Positions 56,710 to 64,000 of a stretch of DNA of 64,000 nt are shown here, piece after piece. The stretch's first letter is position 1, and each line of letters starts with the position of its first letter. Location of the stretch: the NCBI GenBank assembly GCA_023150935.1, contig JAKLJW010000004.1, positions 124,001-188,000 of the forward strand, given 5' to 3'. Under the pieces are notes generated by a model. The model was not told the DNA's origin and searched no databases. It saw only the letters and a program-made list of their open reading frames with translations. Origin of the DNA: Candidatus Binatia bacterium (GTDB lineage Bacteria > Desulfobacterota > Binatia > HRBIN30). The position numbers and the translations under genes were made by a program.

Positions 56710-57894
56710 ATGAACACCAACAACGAGGACGCGGTGACCGTGCTCGGGTGCACAACCTACCGAGGGACCCGACGAGTGTTCGGCATTCGCAGGGCCGATC
56801 GCCGCGCGCACATGTTGCTCGTCGGCAAAACAGGTACAGGGAAGTCGACGCTCTTGGAGACGATGCTGCTCCAGAACCTGGCTACCGGCGAAGGCTTTGC
56901 AGTCCTCGATCCGCACGGCGATTTGGTGGATCGACTGATCGCCCACGTGTCCGAATCACGATGCGATGACGTGATCTACCTCGATGTACCGAACCCCACC
57001 CAGCCATGGGGTTTCAACCCACTTGCCGATGTCCCTGTCGAACGTCGGCCACTGGTCGCCTCTCAACTGCTCGACGTCTTCAAGAAGCTCTGGATCGACT
57101 CCTGGGGACCACGAGTCGAGCATCTCCTGCGGCACACCCTGCTCGCGCTGCTCGACCAAGCGCAGCCGACCTTCGCGGACGTGCCGCAACTGCTTGCCGA
57201 CCGGGACTTCCGTCGCGACGCCATGACACACGTGCGCAGCCGGCAGGTGCGCGCCTTCTGGCTCCGGGAGTACGAAGACTATCCTAGTCGCTTGCGCGCG
57301 GAGGTGATTGCCCCGCTGCAGAATAAGGTCGGCGCCTTTCTCGCCAATCCACTGCTCAATCGGATTCTCACCCAGCCGCAACAAATGCTCGACCTGCGAC
57401 GGCTGATGGACGACGGCAAGGTGCTCGTCGTCAACCTTGCCAAAGGAAGAATCGGCGAGGACACCGCGGCGCTGCTCGGCTCACTGCTTGTCGCGAGCAT
57501 CGGCACCGCGGCGTTGAGCCGCGCCGATCAGCTACCGCACGAGCGCCGCGACTATTGGCTATATCTCGATGAATTCTCCACGTTCACGACGCTCAGCCTA
57601 GCCACGATGCTTTCCGAGTTGCGCAAGTTCAGAACTGGGCTCATCTGCAGCCTGCGGTACACCGCCGCACTCTCCGCGCCCATGCAGGCGGCCGTCTTCG
57701 GGAACGTCGGCACACTCATCTGATTTCGCGTCGGCGGCCCGGATGCCGAGTTGCTCGCGCGGGAGTTTCATCCGACGCTGCGGCAGGCCGATCTCGTCAG
57801 CCTGCCCAACCACCGCATGTACGTCGAGCTGCTCGTCGATGGGATGCCGACGGAGCCGTTCAGCGCGGCGACGTTGCCGCCGCTGTCGTGCTGA
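56710..57894 (+). pseudogene. VirD4/TraD-like conjugative ATPase interrupted by TGA
   Basis: Walker A GKTGTGKS near residue 40, FAVLDPHGDLVDRLI, and Walker B-like YLYLDEFSTF. At 57721-57723 an in-frame TGA follows FGNVGTLI; the same frame continues FRVGGPDAELLAREF to TGA 57892-57894. Intact relatives have an uninterrupted ISFRVG-type sequence there. Thus a single nonsense change removes about 57 C-terminal residues. It is distinct from the ATPase at 32067, being nearer the TraD/DUF87 type without the Ser-rich insertion. Confidence 0.75.
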
Positions 57895-57982
57895 GTCCAC
57901 AGTGCAATGCACCATCCGCTCGAACTGGACATACACAGCCGAGGAATTTGACCCACGAACCGCTTGGGTCTACGCTGTCGTC

Positions 57983-58177
57983 ATGGCAATACGAGCCGTC
58001 GATTTGGAAGGCGTGCCCGAAGACCAGGCCCGAGCGATTGAAGAGCAGGCCCGCTACTGGCGGGACCTGACAGCGCGAAAGCGGCCGGCAAAGATCCGCG
58101 ACCTGCCGCAGTGGCCTGGCATCGCGCCACGTCCTGAGAAGCTCCGCCGGCGCGAGATCTATGACGATGTCGGCTGA
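57983..58177 (+). CDS. VapB-like antitoxin
   Basis: 64 residues: AIRAVDLEGVPEDQARAIEE, then RKRPAKIRDLPQWPG and a C-terminal RRREIYDDVG. Overlaps the VapC gene by 17 bases. The DNA-binding fold is not obvious, so the antitoxin role rests on position, size and charge. Confidence 0.65.
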   Translation: MAIRAVDLEGVPEDQARAIEEQARYWRDLTARKRPAKIRDLPQWPGIAPRPEKLRRREIYDDVG

Positions 58178-58661
58178 TCGAGCGCTGCTGGATACCAACA
58201 TCCTCATCTATGCTCTCGATCCCACATCCGAGTTCCACGCGGCGAGTGATGCGCTTTTGGAACGGACCAAGACGGCCGGTGCCGGCCTGTGCATCGCGCC
58301 GCAGAACCTTGCCGAGTTTTTTGCCATCGTAACAAACGCTCGCCGGGTAGCCACTCCGCGCCAGCCCGAGGAGGCGTTGGCGGTTATCGAGCAGTTACTG
58401 GAACGACCTGGGTTGGAATTGCTCCCGGTGCCCACAGACGTGGTCGCGCGATGGATCACGCTCGCGCGGCGCCGTCCGGTAGCTGGCGGCGATCTCTTCG
58501 ATATCCAGCTCATCGCCACAATGCTCGGAAACGGCATCACCCGGATCTTTACCTTCAATCGCGACGACTTCGTCCCCTTCTCCGAGCTTGACGTAATAAC
58601 ACCGACCGCCGGTGAGCCGGAGCCGAGCCCAGCTACAGAACGCCCCCCGAAAAACACGTAG
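58161..58661 (+). CDS. vapC: VapC-type PIN-domain toxin
   Basis: 166 residues. PIN-domain acidic residues: LLDTNILIYA (Asp11), NLAEFFAI (Glu near 52), GDLFDIQLIATM (two Asp near 110) and FNRDDF. Family members cleave tRNA or rRNA. The pair sits just after the broken ATPase. Confidence 0.88.
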   Translation: MTMSADRALLDTNILIYALDPTSEFHAASDALLERTKTAGAGLCIAPQNLAEFFAIVTNARRVATPRQPEEALAVIEQLLERPGLELLPVPTDVVARWITLARRRPVAGGDLFDIQLIATMLGNGITRIFTFNRDDFVPFSELDVITPTAGEPEPSPATERPPKNT

Positions 58662-58684
58662 TGGCACCAACGTGTTTAGGCCAC

Positions 58685-58710
58685 GAGCCGCCAGCAACTC
58701 CTGGCGGCTC
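58685..58710 (+). terminator. Rho-independent terminator after vapC
   Basis: 9-bp stem GAGCCGCCA/TGGCGGCTC, 8-base loop, tail TTTTCGTTTC. Confidence 0.7.
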
Positions 58711-58818
58711 TTTTCGTTTCGAATCCTCGTCGCCTCGACCGTGCCGGAGCCGGCCCGATTCACCTCCTTCGCAGATTTCTCATGGTGCTGTTCACTGAGG
58801 CACAAAGGAGGTGATCCT

Positions 58819-59016
58819 ATGAAAGGCAAGAGGCCAGACTTCAGCGTCAACACGGTGATTGCCACCGACAATGGTGACCGCTGGCGTGAAATCGGCGTTG
58901 CGTTCGCGAGCGAGCGGGGCGGAACGATCACCGTGCTGCTCGATGCGCTGCCGGTCGCCGGCAAGTGGGTGCTGACACCGCCGAAGGAGCGGACGGCGAG
59001 CCCCAACGAGGGCTGA
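58819..59016 (+). CDS. Small conserved element protein (65 residues), paralogue of 36254
   Basis: Near-perfect Shine-Dalgarno AAAGGAGGTGAT before ATG 58819. GKRPDFSV, DRWREIGVAF, ITVLLDALPVAGK and PKERT match the 66-residue protein in the first element. Probably a conserved accessory protein of this element family. A hairpin terminator follows within 120 bases. Confidence 0.72.
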   Translation: MKGKRPDFSVNTVIATDNGDRWREIGVAFASERGGTITVLLDALPVAGKWVLTPPKERTASPNEG

Positions 59017-59131
59017 GTCCTGCGGACGGCGTCCGTTCTACGGGCCGCTCGCCGCTGGCTCGCTGCGGGCGTCCCCGCGCGGACCTCGACGGCGGGTCGA
59101 CTTGATCACGCGCTCCGAGCCGTTCTCGCGT

Positions 59132-59160
59132 GGAGCGGAGTCCGTCAACGACTCCGCTCC
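59132..59160 (+). terminator. Terminator-like hairpin
   Basis: 11-bp stem GGAGCGGAGTC/GACTCCGCTCC with a 7-base loop, followed by ATCTCTATC. The same stem as 36464-36502 in the first element. Confidence 0.5.
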
Positions 59161-59189
59161 ATCTCTATCTCAACCACTCGTCCCTCTCC

Positions 59190-59236
59190 GCAGCTGGACG
59201 CGATGTCGCATGACGCGGCACCGATCGCCTGGCCAC
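59190..59236 (+). promoter_or_regulatory. Structured 5' leader motif, copy 2
   Basis: GCAGCTGG (59190-59197), ACGCGA (59198-59203), inner hairpin TGTCGC-ATGAC-GCGGCA (59204-59220) and closing CTGGCCAC (59229-59236, with two wobble and two unpaired positions). AGGAGG follows at 59240-59245, before a GTG start. Confidence 0.6.
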
Positions 59237-59252
59237 GCAAGGAGGACGAGCA

Positions 59253-59429
59253 GTGCAAAACAGAAGCGGACGCAGAGACATCGATTGGCTCAGGCGCGTC
59301 GTCAGAGGGCACTTCAAGCGCTCATGGCGCCGCGTCTTCGCCAAGCTCGATGCGCGGCAACCGGAAATGACGCCGGTACCATCAATCGCGCACACCAAGG
59401 AACGGCGGACGAACGCCACCCGGCGCTAA
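59253..59429 (+). CDS. Small basic hypothetical protein (58 residues, GTG start)
   Basis: GTG 59253 lies 7 bases after AGGAGG. The peptide is very basic (RDIDWLRRVVRGHFKRSWRR) and could bind nucleic acid. It is framed by the structured leader upstream and a 13-bp terminator stem downstream, which is the main support for a real gene. Confidence 0.5.
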   Translation: MQNRSGRRDIDWLRRVVRGHFKRSWRRVFAKLDARQPEMTPVPSIAHTKERRTNATRR

Positions 59430-59443
59430 CGCGGTTCCTCACC

Positions 59444-59479
59444 AGAGCGGAGTCTGTCCTCCTCCCCAGACTCCGCTCT
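59444..59479 (+). terminator. Rho-independent terminator
   Basis: Perfect 13-bp stem AGAGCGGAGTCTG/CAGACTCCGCTCT, 10-base loop and TTTCC tail, between the 58-residue gene and radC. Confidence 0.65.
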
Positions 59480-59498
59480 TTCCATTTCGCCCTTCCCC

Positions 59499-59547
59499 GC
59501 GACCGGACGCGACCCCGACATGTCGTCGGCGCCGAACGCCCGGCCGC
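59499..59547 (+). promoter_or_regulatory. Structured 5' leader motif, copy 3
   Basis: GCGACCGG (59499-59506) pairs with CCGGCCGC (59540-59547) at 7 of 8 positions. ACGCGA at 59507-59512. The inner hairpin CCGAC-ATGTC-GTCGG (59515-59529) shows a G-C to A-T compensating change relative to copy 1. AGGAGG at 59551-59556 precedes the radC ATG. Confidence 0.65.
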
Positions 59548-59562
59548 GCCAGGAGGGTGACG

Positions 59563-60390
59563 ATGCCAACGTCTCCAGAAGGCCCCCAACTCGAACTGCC
59601 CTTTGAAGCTCCAAAGCAATCTGTGCTCGTACGCGATGCGGAAAATGCTGGGTACATCGGCAATACAGCGCGCCCAAGCACGACCGTAATTCCCCTCCGC
59701 AGAGTACCTACCGCCATCGAAGACTGGCCACGAGCCGACCGGCCGCGCGACAAGCTACTCGACCGTGGTCCTGGCGCACTCACGAACACCGAGCTTCTCG
59801 CCATCATCCTGAGGGCCGGTACACGCGGACGGACCGCTCTTGATCAGGCACGCGCACTGTTCGCGCACTGCAACGATGACTGGCGCCGGCTCGGCATGCT
59901 TGGCGCCGGCGATCTCCGTCGGTGTGGCCTCGGACCGGTGCAAGCTGCCGAGATTCTTGCCGTCATCGAAATCGCCAAACGCTACGGCGAACACGAGTTC
60001 AAGCCTGGGCAGCCGCTTCGCGGATCCGCCGATGTGTACGCCCACTACCGCGAGCGCCTCGCGGCCGAGACGCGCGAACATTTCCTCTGCATTCTGCTGG
60101 ACAACAAGCACCGTAAGATCAAGGAAATCACGGTGTCGCAGGGCTCGCTCACGGCGAGCATCGTCCACCCGCGTGACGTCTTCGCGGCAATAGTGCGCGA
60201 GGCAACGCCGGCGGCAGCGGTCATCTTCGTCCACAACCACCCCAGCGGGTGCCCCATCCCGAGCAAGGAGGACATCGAAATCACCCGCCGACTCCGCGAG
60301 GCCGGCGAGATCATGGGTGTGCGTGTGCCCGATCACATCATCATTGGTCGCGGGCGCTACGTGAGCTTTGTGGACGAGGGCTATTGGTAA
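59563..60390 (+). CDS. radC: Full-length RadC (copy 2)
   Basis: 275 residues. N-terminal extension, helix-hairpin-helix part (RPRDKLLDRGPGALTNTELL, LGPVQAAEILAVIEIAKRY), then the JAMM domain with HNHPSGCPIPSKED and HIIIGRGRYVSF. ATG 59563 was chosen for AGGAGG spacing. It is longer than copy 1 (37883-38392), which lacks the HhH half; the two share their closing residues almost exactly. Confidence 0.93.
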   Translation: MPTSPEGPQLELPFEAPKQSVLVRDAENAGYIGNTARPSTTVIPLRRVPTAIEDWPRADRPRDKLLDRGPGALTNTELLAIILRAGTRGRTALDQARALFAHCNDDWRRLGMLGAGDLRRCGLGPVQAAEILAVIEIAKRYGEHEFKPGQPLRGSADVYAHYRERLAAETREHFLCILLDNKHRKIKEITVSQGSLTASIVHPRDVFAAIVREATPAAAVIFVHNHPSGCPIPSKEDIEITRRLREAGEIMGVRVPDHIIIGRGRYVSFVDEGYW

Positions 60391-60419
60391 TCAGCAGAAT
60401 CGCGCCAAGAACAAGCTAC

Positions 60420-60443
60420 GCGCCATCCCCCAACGGATGGCGC
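60420..60443 (+). terminator. Rho-independent terminator after radC copy 2
   Basis: 9-bp stem GCGCCATCC/GGATGGCGC, 6-base loop, tail GTTTTCC. Confidence 0.7.
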
Positions 60444-60535
60444 GTTTTCCATTCGCATGGAGATGTTCCGATCGGGATCAACGATGGTCACAACCGTGGT
60501 GACACGCTTCAGTATACTCGACTGCCGTACTATGA

Positions 60536-61567
60536 ATGCCGAGCATTGCCGAAATCACCTGCCCATTCTGTTTTCCGGATGTCAATCGAATCTTCCACGC
60601 AGGGGAACTGGTGCTCGGTTTGTGGGACGGGTATCCCGTTTCGCCCGGCCATGCGCTCCTCGTCCCGCGTCGCCATGTTGCGAGCTGGTTTGACGCCTCG
60701 TCGACTGAACGTGAGGAGCTTGCAGCGGCGGTCGCAATCGCGCGCACGACGATACTACGCGGGCATCGCCCCGATGGCTTCAACATCGGCATCAATGTCG
60801 GCTCGGCCGCCGGCCAGACGGTGTTTCATCTGCATATCCACGTCATCCCACGTTACGCGGGCGACGTGCCCGATCCACGCGGCGGCGTGCGCCATGTCCT
60901 GCCGTGCAAGCAGCCACAGGTGCCAGCAACCGGCAGCGAGCCGATCATACACGACGCTTCAGCCCCCTGGCTTTCGAGCCTTGCGGAGCAAAGGGATCTC
61001 TCAGCGCACAAAGAAGACGAAGAGCCAGGGATTACTGCGATTCCAAGTCGTGCGGCTGCCAGGTCAGACGCAGCCGCGTTCGGTGAGCGGATCTTGCTCC
61101 TGCTCGACAAGGGGCGCTTTACCACAACCTACAAGTACGCGGTGCTGTTGGCCCTGATCGATCTCTGTCTCGAACAAGGCTCGGCGGTTGGCGGTGCCGC
61201 TTCGTTCACCACCCAGCAACTGGCGGAGAAGATCGTGGAGTTGTACTGGCCGCAGACCGCACCGTATCCGGGCCAGAAAGGCTTGCATGTTCTGGCGCAG
61301 CACCACGGCGGGCAGGCCGAGATCGTGTCGGCGATCCAGAAGTTTCGTGAGCGCTGTGCGGTGTCCGGCGCGGCAATGCGACAGGAGCTCGCGGAGATTG
61401 CGGAGCGAGCTGGGTTCGACCGCCATCCCGAGCGGACGTTGAATGTTGCGCGAACCATCTACTCCCGCCTCCCCGATGACGTGCGGCTGTGGTTGCGGAG
61501 CAGGGAGTTTGTGGCCATGGTGGCGCAGCGCAGCCGGCTGGAGAGCGCGTTGGGCCGCCTCGAATAG
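60536..61567 (+). CDS. HIT-domain protein fused to an unassigned C-terminal domain
   Basis: 343 residues. Residues 1-110 form a HIT nucleotide hydrolase/transferase domain with the His triad HLHIH (H98, H100, H102) and a Cys pair ITCPFC. After a disordered linker, residues 180-343 form a helical domain (LLLLDKGRFTTTYKYAVLLA, TTQQLAEKIVELYWPQT) like one seen beside HNH nucleases. A TATACT box precedes it at 60513-60518. It ends 9 bases before the PLD-helicase gene, so the two form an operon and probably one system. Confidence 0.78.
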   Translation: MPSIAEITCPFCFPDVNRIFHAGELVLGLWDGYPVSPGHALLVPRRHVASWFDASSTEREELAAAVAIARTTILRGHRPDGFNIGINVGSAAGQTVFHLHIHVIPRYAGDVPDPRGGVRHVLPCKQPQVPATGSEPIIHDASAPWLSSLAEQRDLSAHKEDEEPGITAIPSRAAARSDAAAFGERILLLLDKGRFTTTYKYAVLLALIDLCLEQGSAVGGAASFTTQQLAEKIVELYWPQTAPYPGQKGLHVLAQHHGGQAEIVSAIQKFRERCAVSGAAMRQELAEIAERAGFDRHPERTLNVARTIYSRLPDDVRLWLRSREFVAMVAQRSRLESALGRLE

Positions 61568-61576
61568 CATCCCACC

Positions 61577-64000
61577 ATGGCAGACTACGTTCGGGGGCTT
61601 TACGAGGTCCTGCTCACGGAGAAGTTGGCGCTCCTTCTGCAAAACCTCGATCGACGACTGGATCCACGCTGCGACAGTTTACGCACGGCCGACGCCGCCG
61701 ACCGGATCGCCCTTCACCTTGCACGCGTCATCCAGCGTGTCGTGGCCGGGGTGGAGGAGGAACGCCGTGTCGACGTGGGCATCTCGCTGTCCCGACGGCT
61801 TATCGACCTGATCGACGAAGTCATCAGCGATGCAGAGGCCAGACCTGAGGCTCCGGTTGAGGCAGGCAGCGTGTTGCGAGAGATTCTCGCCCGCCTGCCC
61901 GATGGTTCGACCGAAAGCATTCCCCAACCATTGATCCCCCTGCTCGATACAACCTTGCTCACTAATGTTCCTGGGGAACCGCGGGTTGGCAGCCAGCTGA
62001 CGACGGAGATTCAGTCGGCAGATCGTATCGACGTGGTCATGGCGTTCATCCGCCGTAGCGGCATCGCTCCGTTGGTCGATGGACTGCGCCGCCATGCAGA
62101 GAGCGCGCGCGAGTTGCGCGTGCTGACCACCACATACACCGGATCAACCGAGGCCCGAGCGTTGGACGTGCTGCGTGAACTCGGTGCCAACGTCCGGGTC
62201 TCCTACGATACGGGCAGCACGCGGTTGCACGCCAAGGCGTGGTTGTTTCACCGCTCCTCCGGCTTTTCGACTGCTTACATTGGCTCGTCCAACCTTACCC
62301 ATGCTGCGCAGGTGAGCGGGCTCGAATGGAACGTACGTGTATCGGGCGCCCGAAACCCCGATGTCATCACCAAGATGGCCGCTGTATTAGAGGGATACTG
62401 GAACAGCGGCGATTTCGTGCCCTACGATCCGGAACAGTTTGCCGCTGAGACCGAGCGCGGTGCGTCTCGCGGGCCGACCCTGCTGCTGAGCCCGATCGAA
62501 CTGCGGCTGGAGCCGTTCCAAGAGCGTCTCCTGGAACAAATCGAGCTATCGCGGCTGAAGGGGCATCACCACAATTTGCTGGTCGCGGCCACGGGCACGG
62601 GGAAGACGGTCATGGCGGCCGTCGACTACTCGCGGCTGCGATCCCGGCTGCCGCGCGCGCGTCTCCTCTTTGTGGCGCATCGCGAGGAAATCTTGGATCA
62701 GAGCCTCGCGACGTTCCGTCACTGCCTACGCGATCCAGCGTTCGGCGAGCAATGGGTGGGTGGGCACCGCGCCGAGTGGCTTCAACACGTCTTCGCGTCG
62801 ATCCAGAGCATTCGTGCGGCAGGCCTCCGTGATCTCGACCCACGCCACTTCGATATCGTCGTCGTCGACGAGTTCCATCACGCAGCCGCACCGTCGTATC
62901 GGGCATTGTTGGAGCACGTCCAGCCTATCGAACTGCTCGGGCTTACCGCCACGCCTGAACGCAGCGACGGCTTACCGCTGCTGCACTGGTTCGACAATCG
63001 AATCGCCGCTGAGTTGCGCTTGTGGGATGCCATCGACCAGCATCGGCTCTCACCGTTCGTCTACTACGGCATCCACGACGGGCTGGATTTGCGTGACATC
63101 CCATGGCGGCGGGGCCGCGGGTACGATGTCGACGGCCTCTCCAACCTGTATACGGCCAATGACGTCTGGGCCAAACAGGTTCTTCAGCAACTCAAAACGC
63201 GGGTGGACGATCCCCATAAGGTACGGGCGCTTGGGTTCTGCGTGAGCGTTGACCACGCTCGCTACATGGCTCGGGTGTTCAATGATGCCGGCGTTCCGGC
63301 GGTTGCCGTGTGGGGTGACAGCCCGGACGACGAGCGGCTGGCGGCGCTCTCGAACCTGGCCAACGGGCGCATCAACGTCGTGTTCTCGGTCGACCTGTTC
63401 AATGAGGGGATCGACGTGCCCGTCATCGACACTCTTCTGTTACTCCGTCCGACCGACAGCCCGACGCTGTTTCTGCAGCAACTCGGACGCGGGCTGCGTC
63501 GGACCCCCGGCAAGGACGTCTGCACGGTGCTGGACTTCGTCGGTTGCCACCGTACGGAGTTCCAATTCGACCGGCGCTTTCGGGCGTTGCTGGGGGGCAC
63601 GCGAAGAGACCTGGTGCAGCAGATCGAGCGGGGGTTCCCGTTCTTACCTGCGGGCTGCCATATGGAGCTTGACGCGGTTGCTGCCGAGATCGTGCTCTCC
63701 AACATTCGCGAGGCGATTCCATCTCGCTGGCAGCTGAAGGTTGAGGAGCTGCGCCAGCTGCTCAAAGCCGGAACCCCGGTGAGCCTCGGCGATTTCTTGA
63801 AAGAGACAGGGTTCGAGTTGGAGGACGTGTACACTGGCCCCAAGAGCTGGTCCGATCTCCGCGAGGATGCTGGCGTCTCAACTCAGCCGGCCGGCCCCAA
63901 TGAAGAGGTGTTGCGCCGCGCCTGCGGGCGCTTATTGCACATCGACGATGTCGAGCGGATCAACGCCTACAAAGCAGTGTTGATGGCCGACGCTCCACCG
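61577..64000 (+). CDS. PLD-nuclease/SF2-helicase protein, DUF3427 type (partial)
   Basis: Open for 808 codons from ATG 61577 to the window end. An N-terminal helical region is followed by a phospholipase-D-like module near residues 150-250 (TRLHAKAWLF, YIGSSNLTHA), then an SF2 helicase with AATGTGKTVMAA (near 336), VVVDEFHHA (near 428), GLTATPERSDG and QLGRGLRRTPG (near 633). The remaining C-terminal part fits the start of a DUF3427-like region. Such proteins are frequent in defence islands. With the HIT-domain partner it is a candidate anti-phage or DNA-processing system; the role is inferred. Confidence 0.85.
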   Translation, partial: MADYVRGLYEVLLTEKLALLLQNLDRRLDPRCDSLRTADAADRIALHLARVIQRVVAGVEEERRVDVGISLSRRLIDLIDEVISDAEARPEAPVEAGSVLREILARLPDGSTESIPQPLIPLLDTTLLTNVPGEPRVGSQLTTEIQSADRIDVVMAFIRRSGIAPLVDGLRRHAESARELRVLTTTYTGSTEARALDVLRELGANVRVSYDTGSTRLHAKAWLFHRSSGFSTAYIGSSNLTHAAQVSGLEWNVRVSGARNPDVITKMAAVLEGYWNSGDFVPYDPEQFAAETERGASRGPTLLLSPIELRLEPFQERLLEQIELSRLKGHHHNLLVAATGTGKTVMAAVDYSRLRSRLPRARLLFVAHREEILDQSLATFRHCLRDPAFGEQWVGGHRAEWLQHVFASIQSIRAAGLRDLDPRHFDIVVVDEFHHAAAPSYRALLEHVQPIELLGLTATPERSDGLPLLHWFDNRIAAELRLWDAIDQHRLSPFVYYGIHDGLDLRDIPWRRGRGYDVDGLSNLYTANDVWAKQVLQQLKTRVDDPHKVRALGFCVSVDHARYMARVFNDAGVPAVAVWGDSPDDERLAALSNLANGRINVVFSVDLFNEGIDVPVIDTLLLLRPTDSPTLFLQQLGRGLRRTPGKDVCTVLDFVGCHRTEFQFDRRFRALLGGTRRDLVQQIERGFPFLPAGCHMELDAVAAEIVLSNIREAIPSRWQLKVEELRQLLKAGTPVSLGDFLKETGFELEDVYTGPKSWSDLREDAGVSTQPAGPNEEVLRRACGRLLHIDDVERINAYKAVLMADAPP

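Noticed and set aside
57721-57723. TGA read as selenocysteine
   Set aside because: ATPases of this family have no selenocysteine there, and I saw no convincing SECIS-like stem just downstream. A nonsense mutation is simpler.

Overview
The window looks like a chromosome segment of a high-GC Gram-negative bacterium. The first 21.3 kb carries conserved genes in an order familiar from Deltaproteobacteria in the broad sense (Desulfobacterota, Myxococcota, Binatota-like lineages): psd-pssA, ilvN-ilvC, rpsB-tsf-pyrH-frr-uppS-cdsA-rseP-tsaB, rho, a complete tolQRAB-pal-cpoB cell-envelope cluster, and pgk-tpiA-secG followed by tRNA-Leu(GAG). The taxonomic call is inferred from gene order and protein families; there is no rRNA in the window.

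From 21,358 to 53,805 lies an integrative element of about 32.4 kb inserted in the 3' end of the tRNA-Leu gene. It is bounded by a 23-bp direct repeat (21,358-21,380 and 53,783-53,805). Its left end holds a tyrosine integrase and an excisionase-like gene. These face a replicon-like block: parA, parB and a helix-turn-helix replication-initiator-type gene. That gene contains four 24-bp iteron-like palindromes, an AT-rich stretch and a 20-bp palindrome inside its coding sequence, which looks like an origin. An identical 16-bp palindrome occurs in parB and 3 kb away and is a parS candidate. The middle of the element has hairpin-rich noncoding DNA, small unknown genes, and a transfer-like operon: a coiled-coil protein, a HerA/VirD4-type ATPase with a 260-residue Ser/Glu/Asp/His-rich insertion, a replication-relaxation family protein and a Cys-rich protein. 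No type IV secretion channel genes are visible. Next come an NYN-domain nuclease-like gene, a DUF2958 gene and a short RadC.

The right part of the element is cargo. It holds a 1055-residue S74-type self-chaperoned surface protein, its secreted neighbour, a second Xer-like recombinase preceded by a dif-like site, and a metal module (czcCBA-type RND efflux, a VKOR-DsbA fusion, a P1B ATPase with an APC motif).

From 53,806 to the end is a second accessory region. It contains a ribbon-helix-helix/MazF toxin-antitoxin pair, a Cas4/RecB-like nuclease with a SWIM-domain partner, a VirD4/TraD-like ATPase broken by an in-frame TGA, a VapBC-like pair, a full-length RadC, and an operon of a HIT-domain protein with a PLD-helicase of the DUF3427 type that runs off the window. 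Both accessory regions share paralogues (radC and a 66-residue protein family) and a structured 5' leader found four times with compensating base changes, so they probably belong to related mobile elements accreted at one site.
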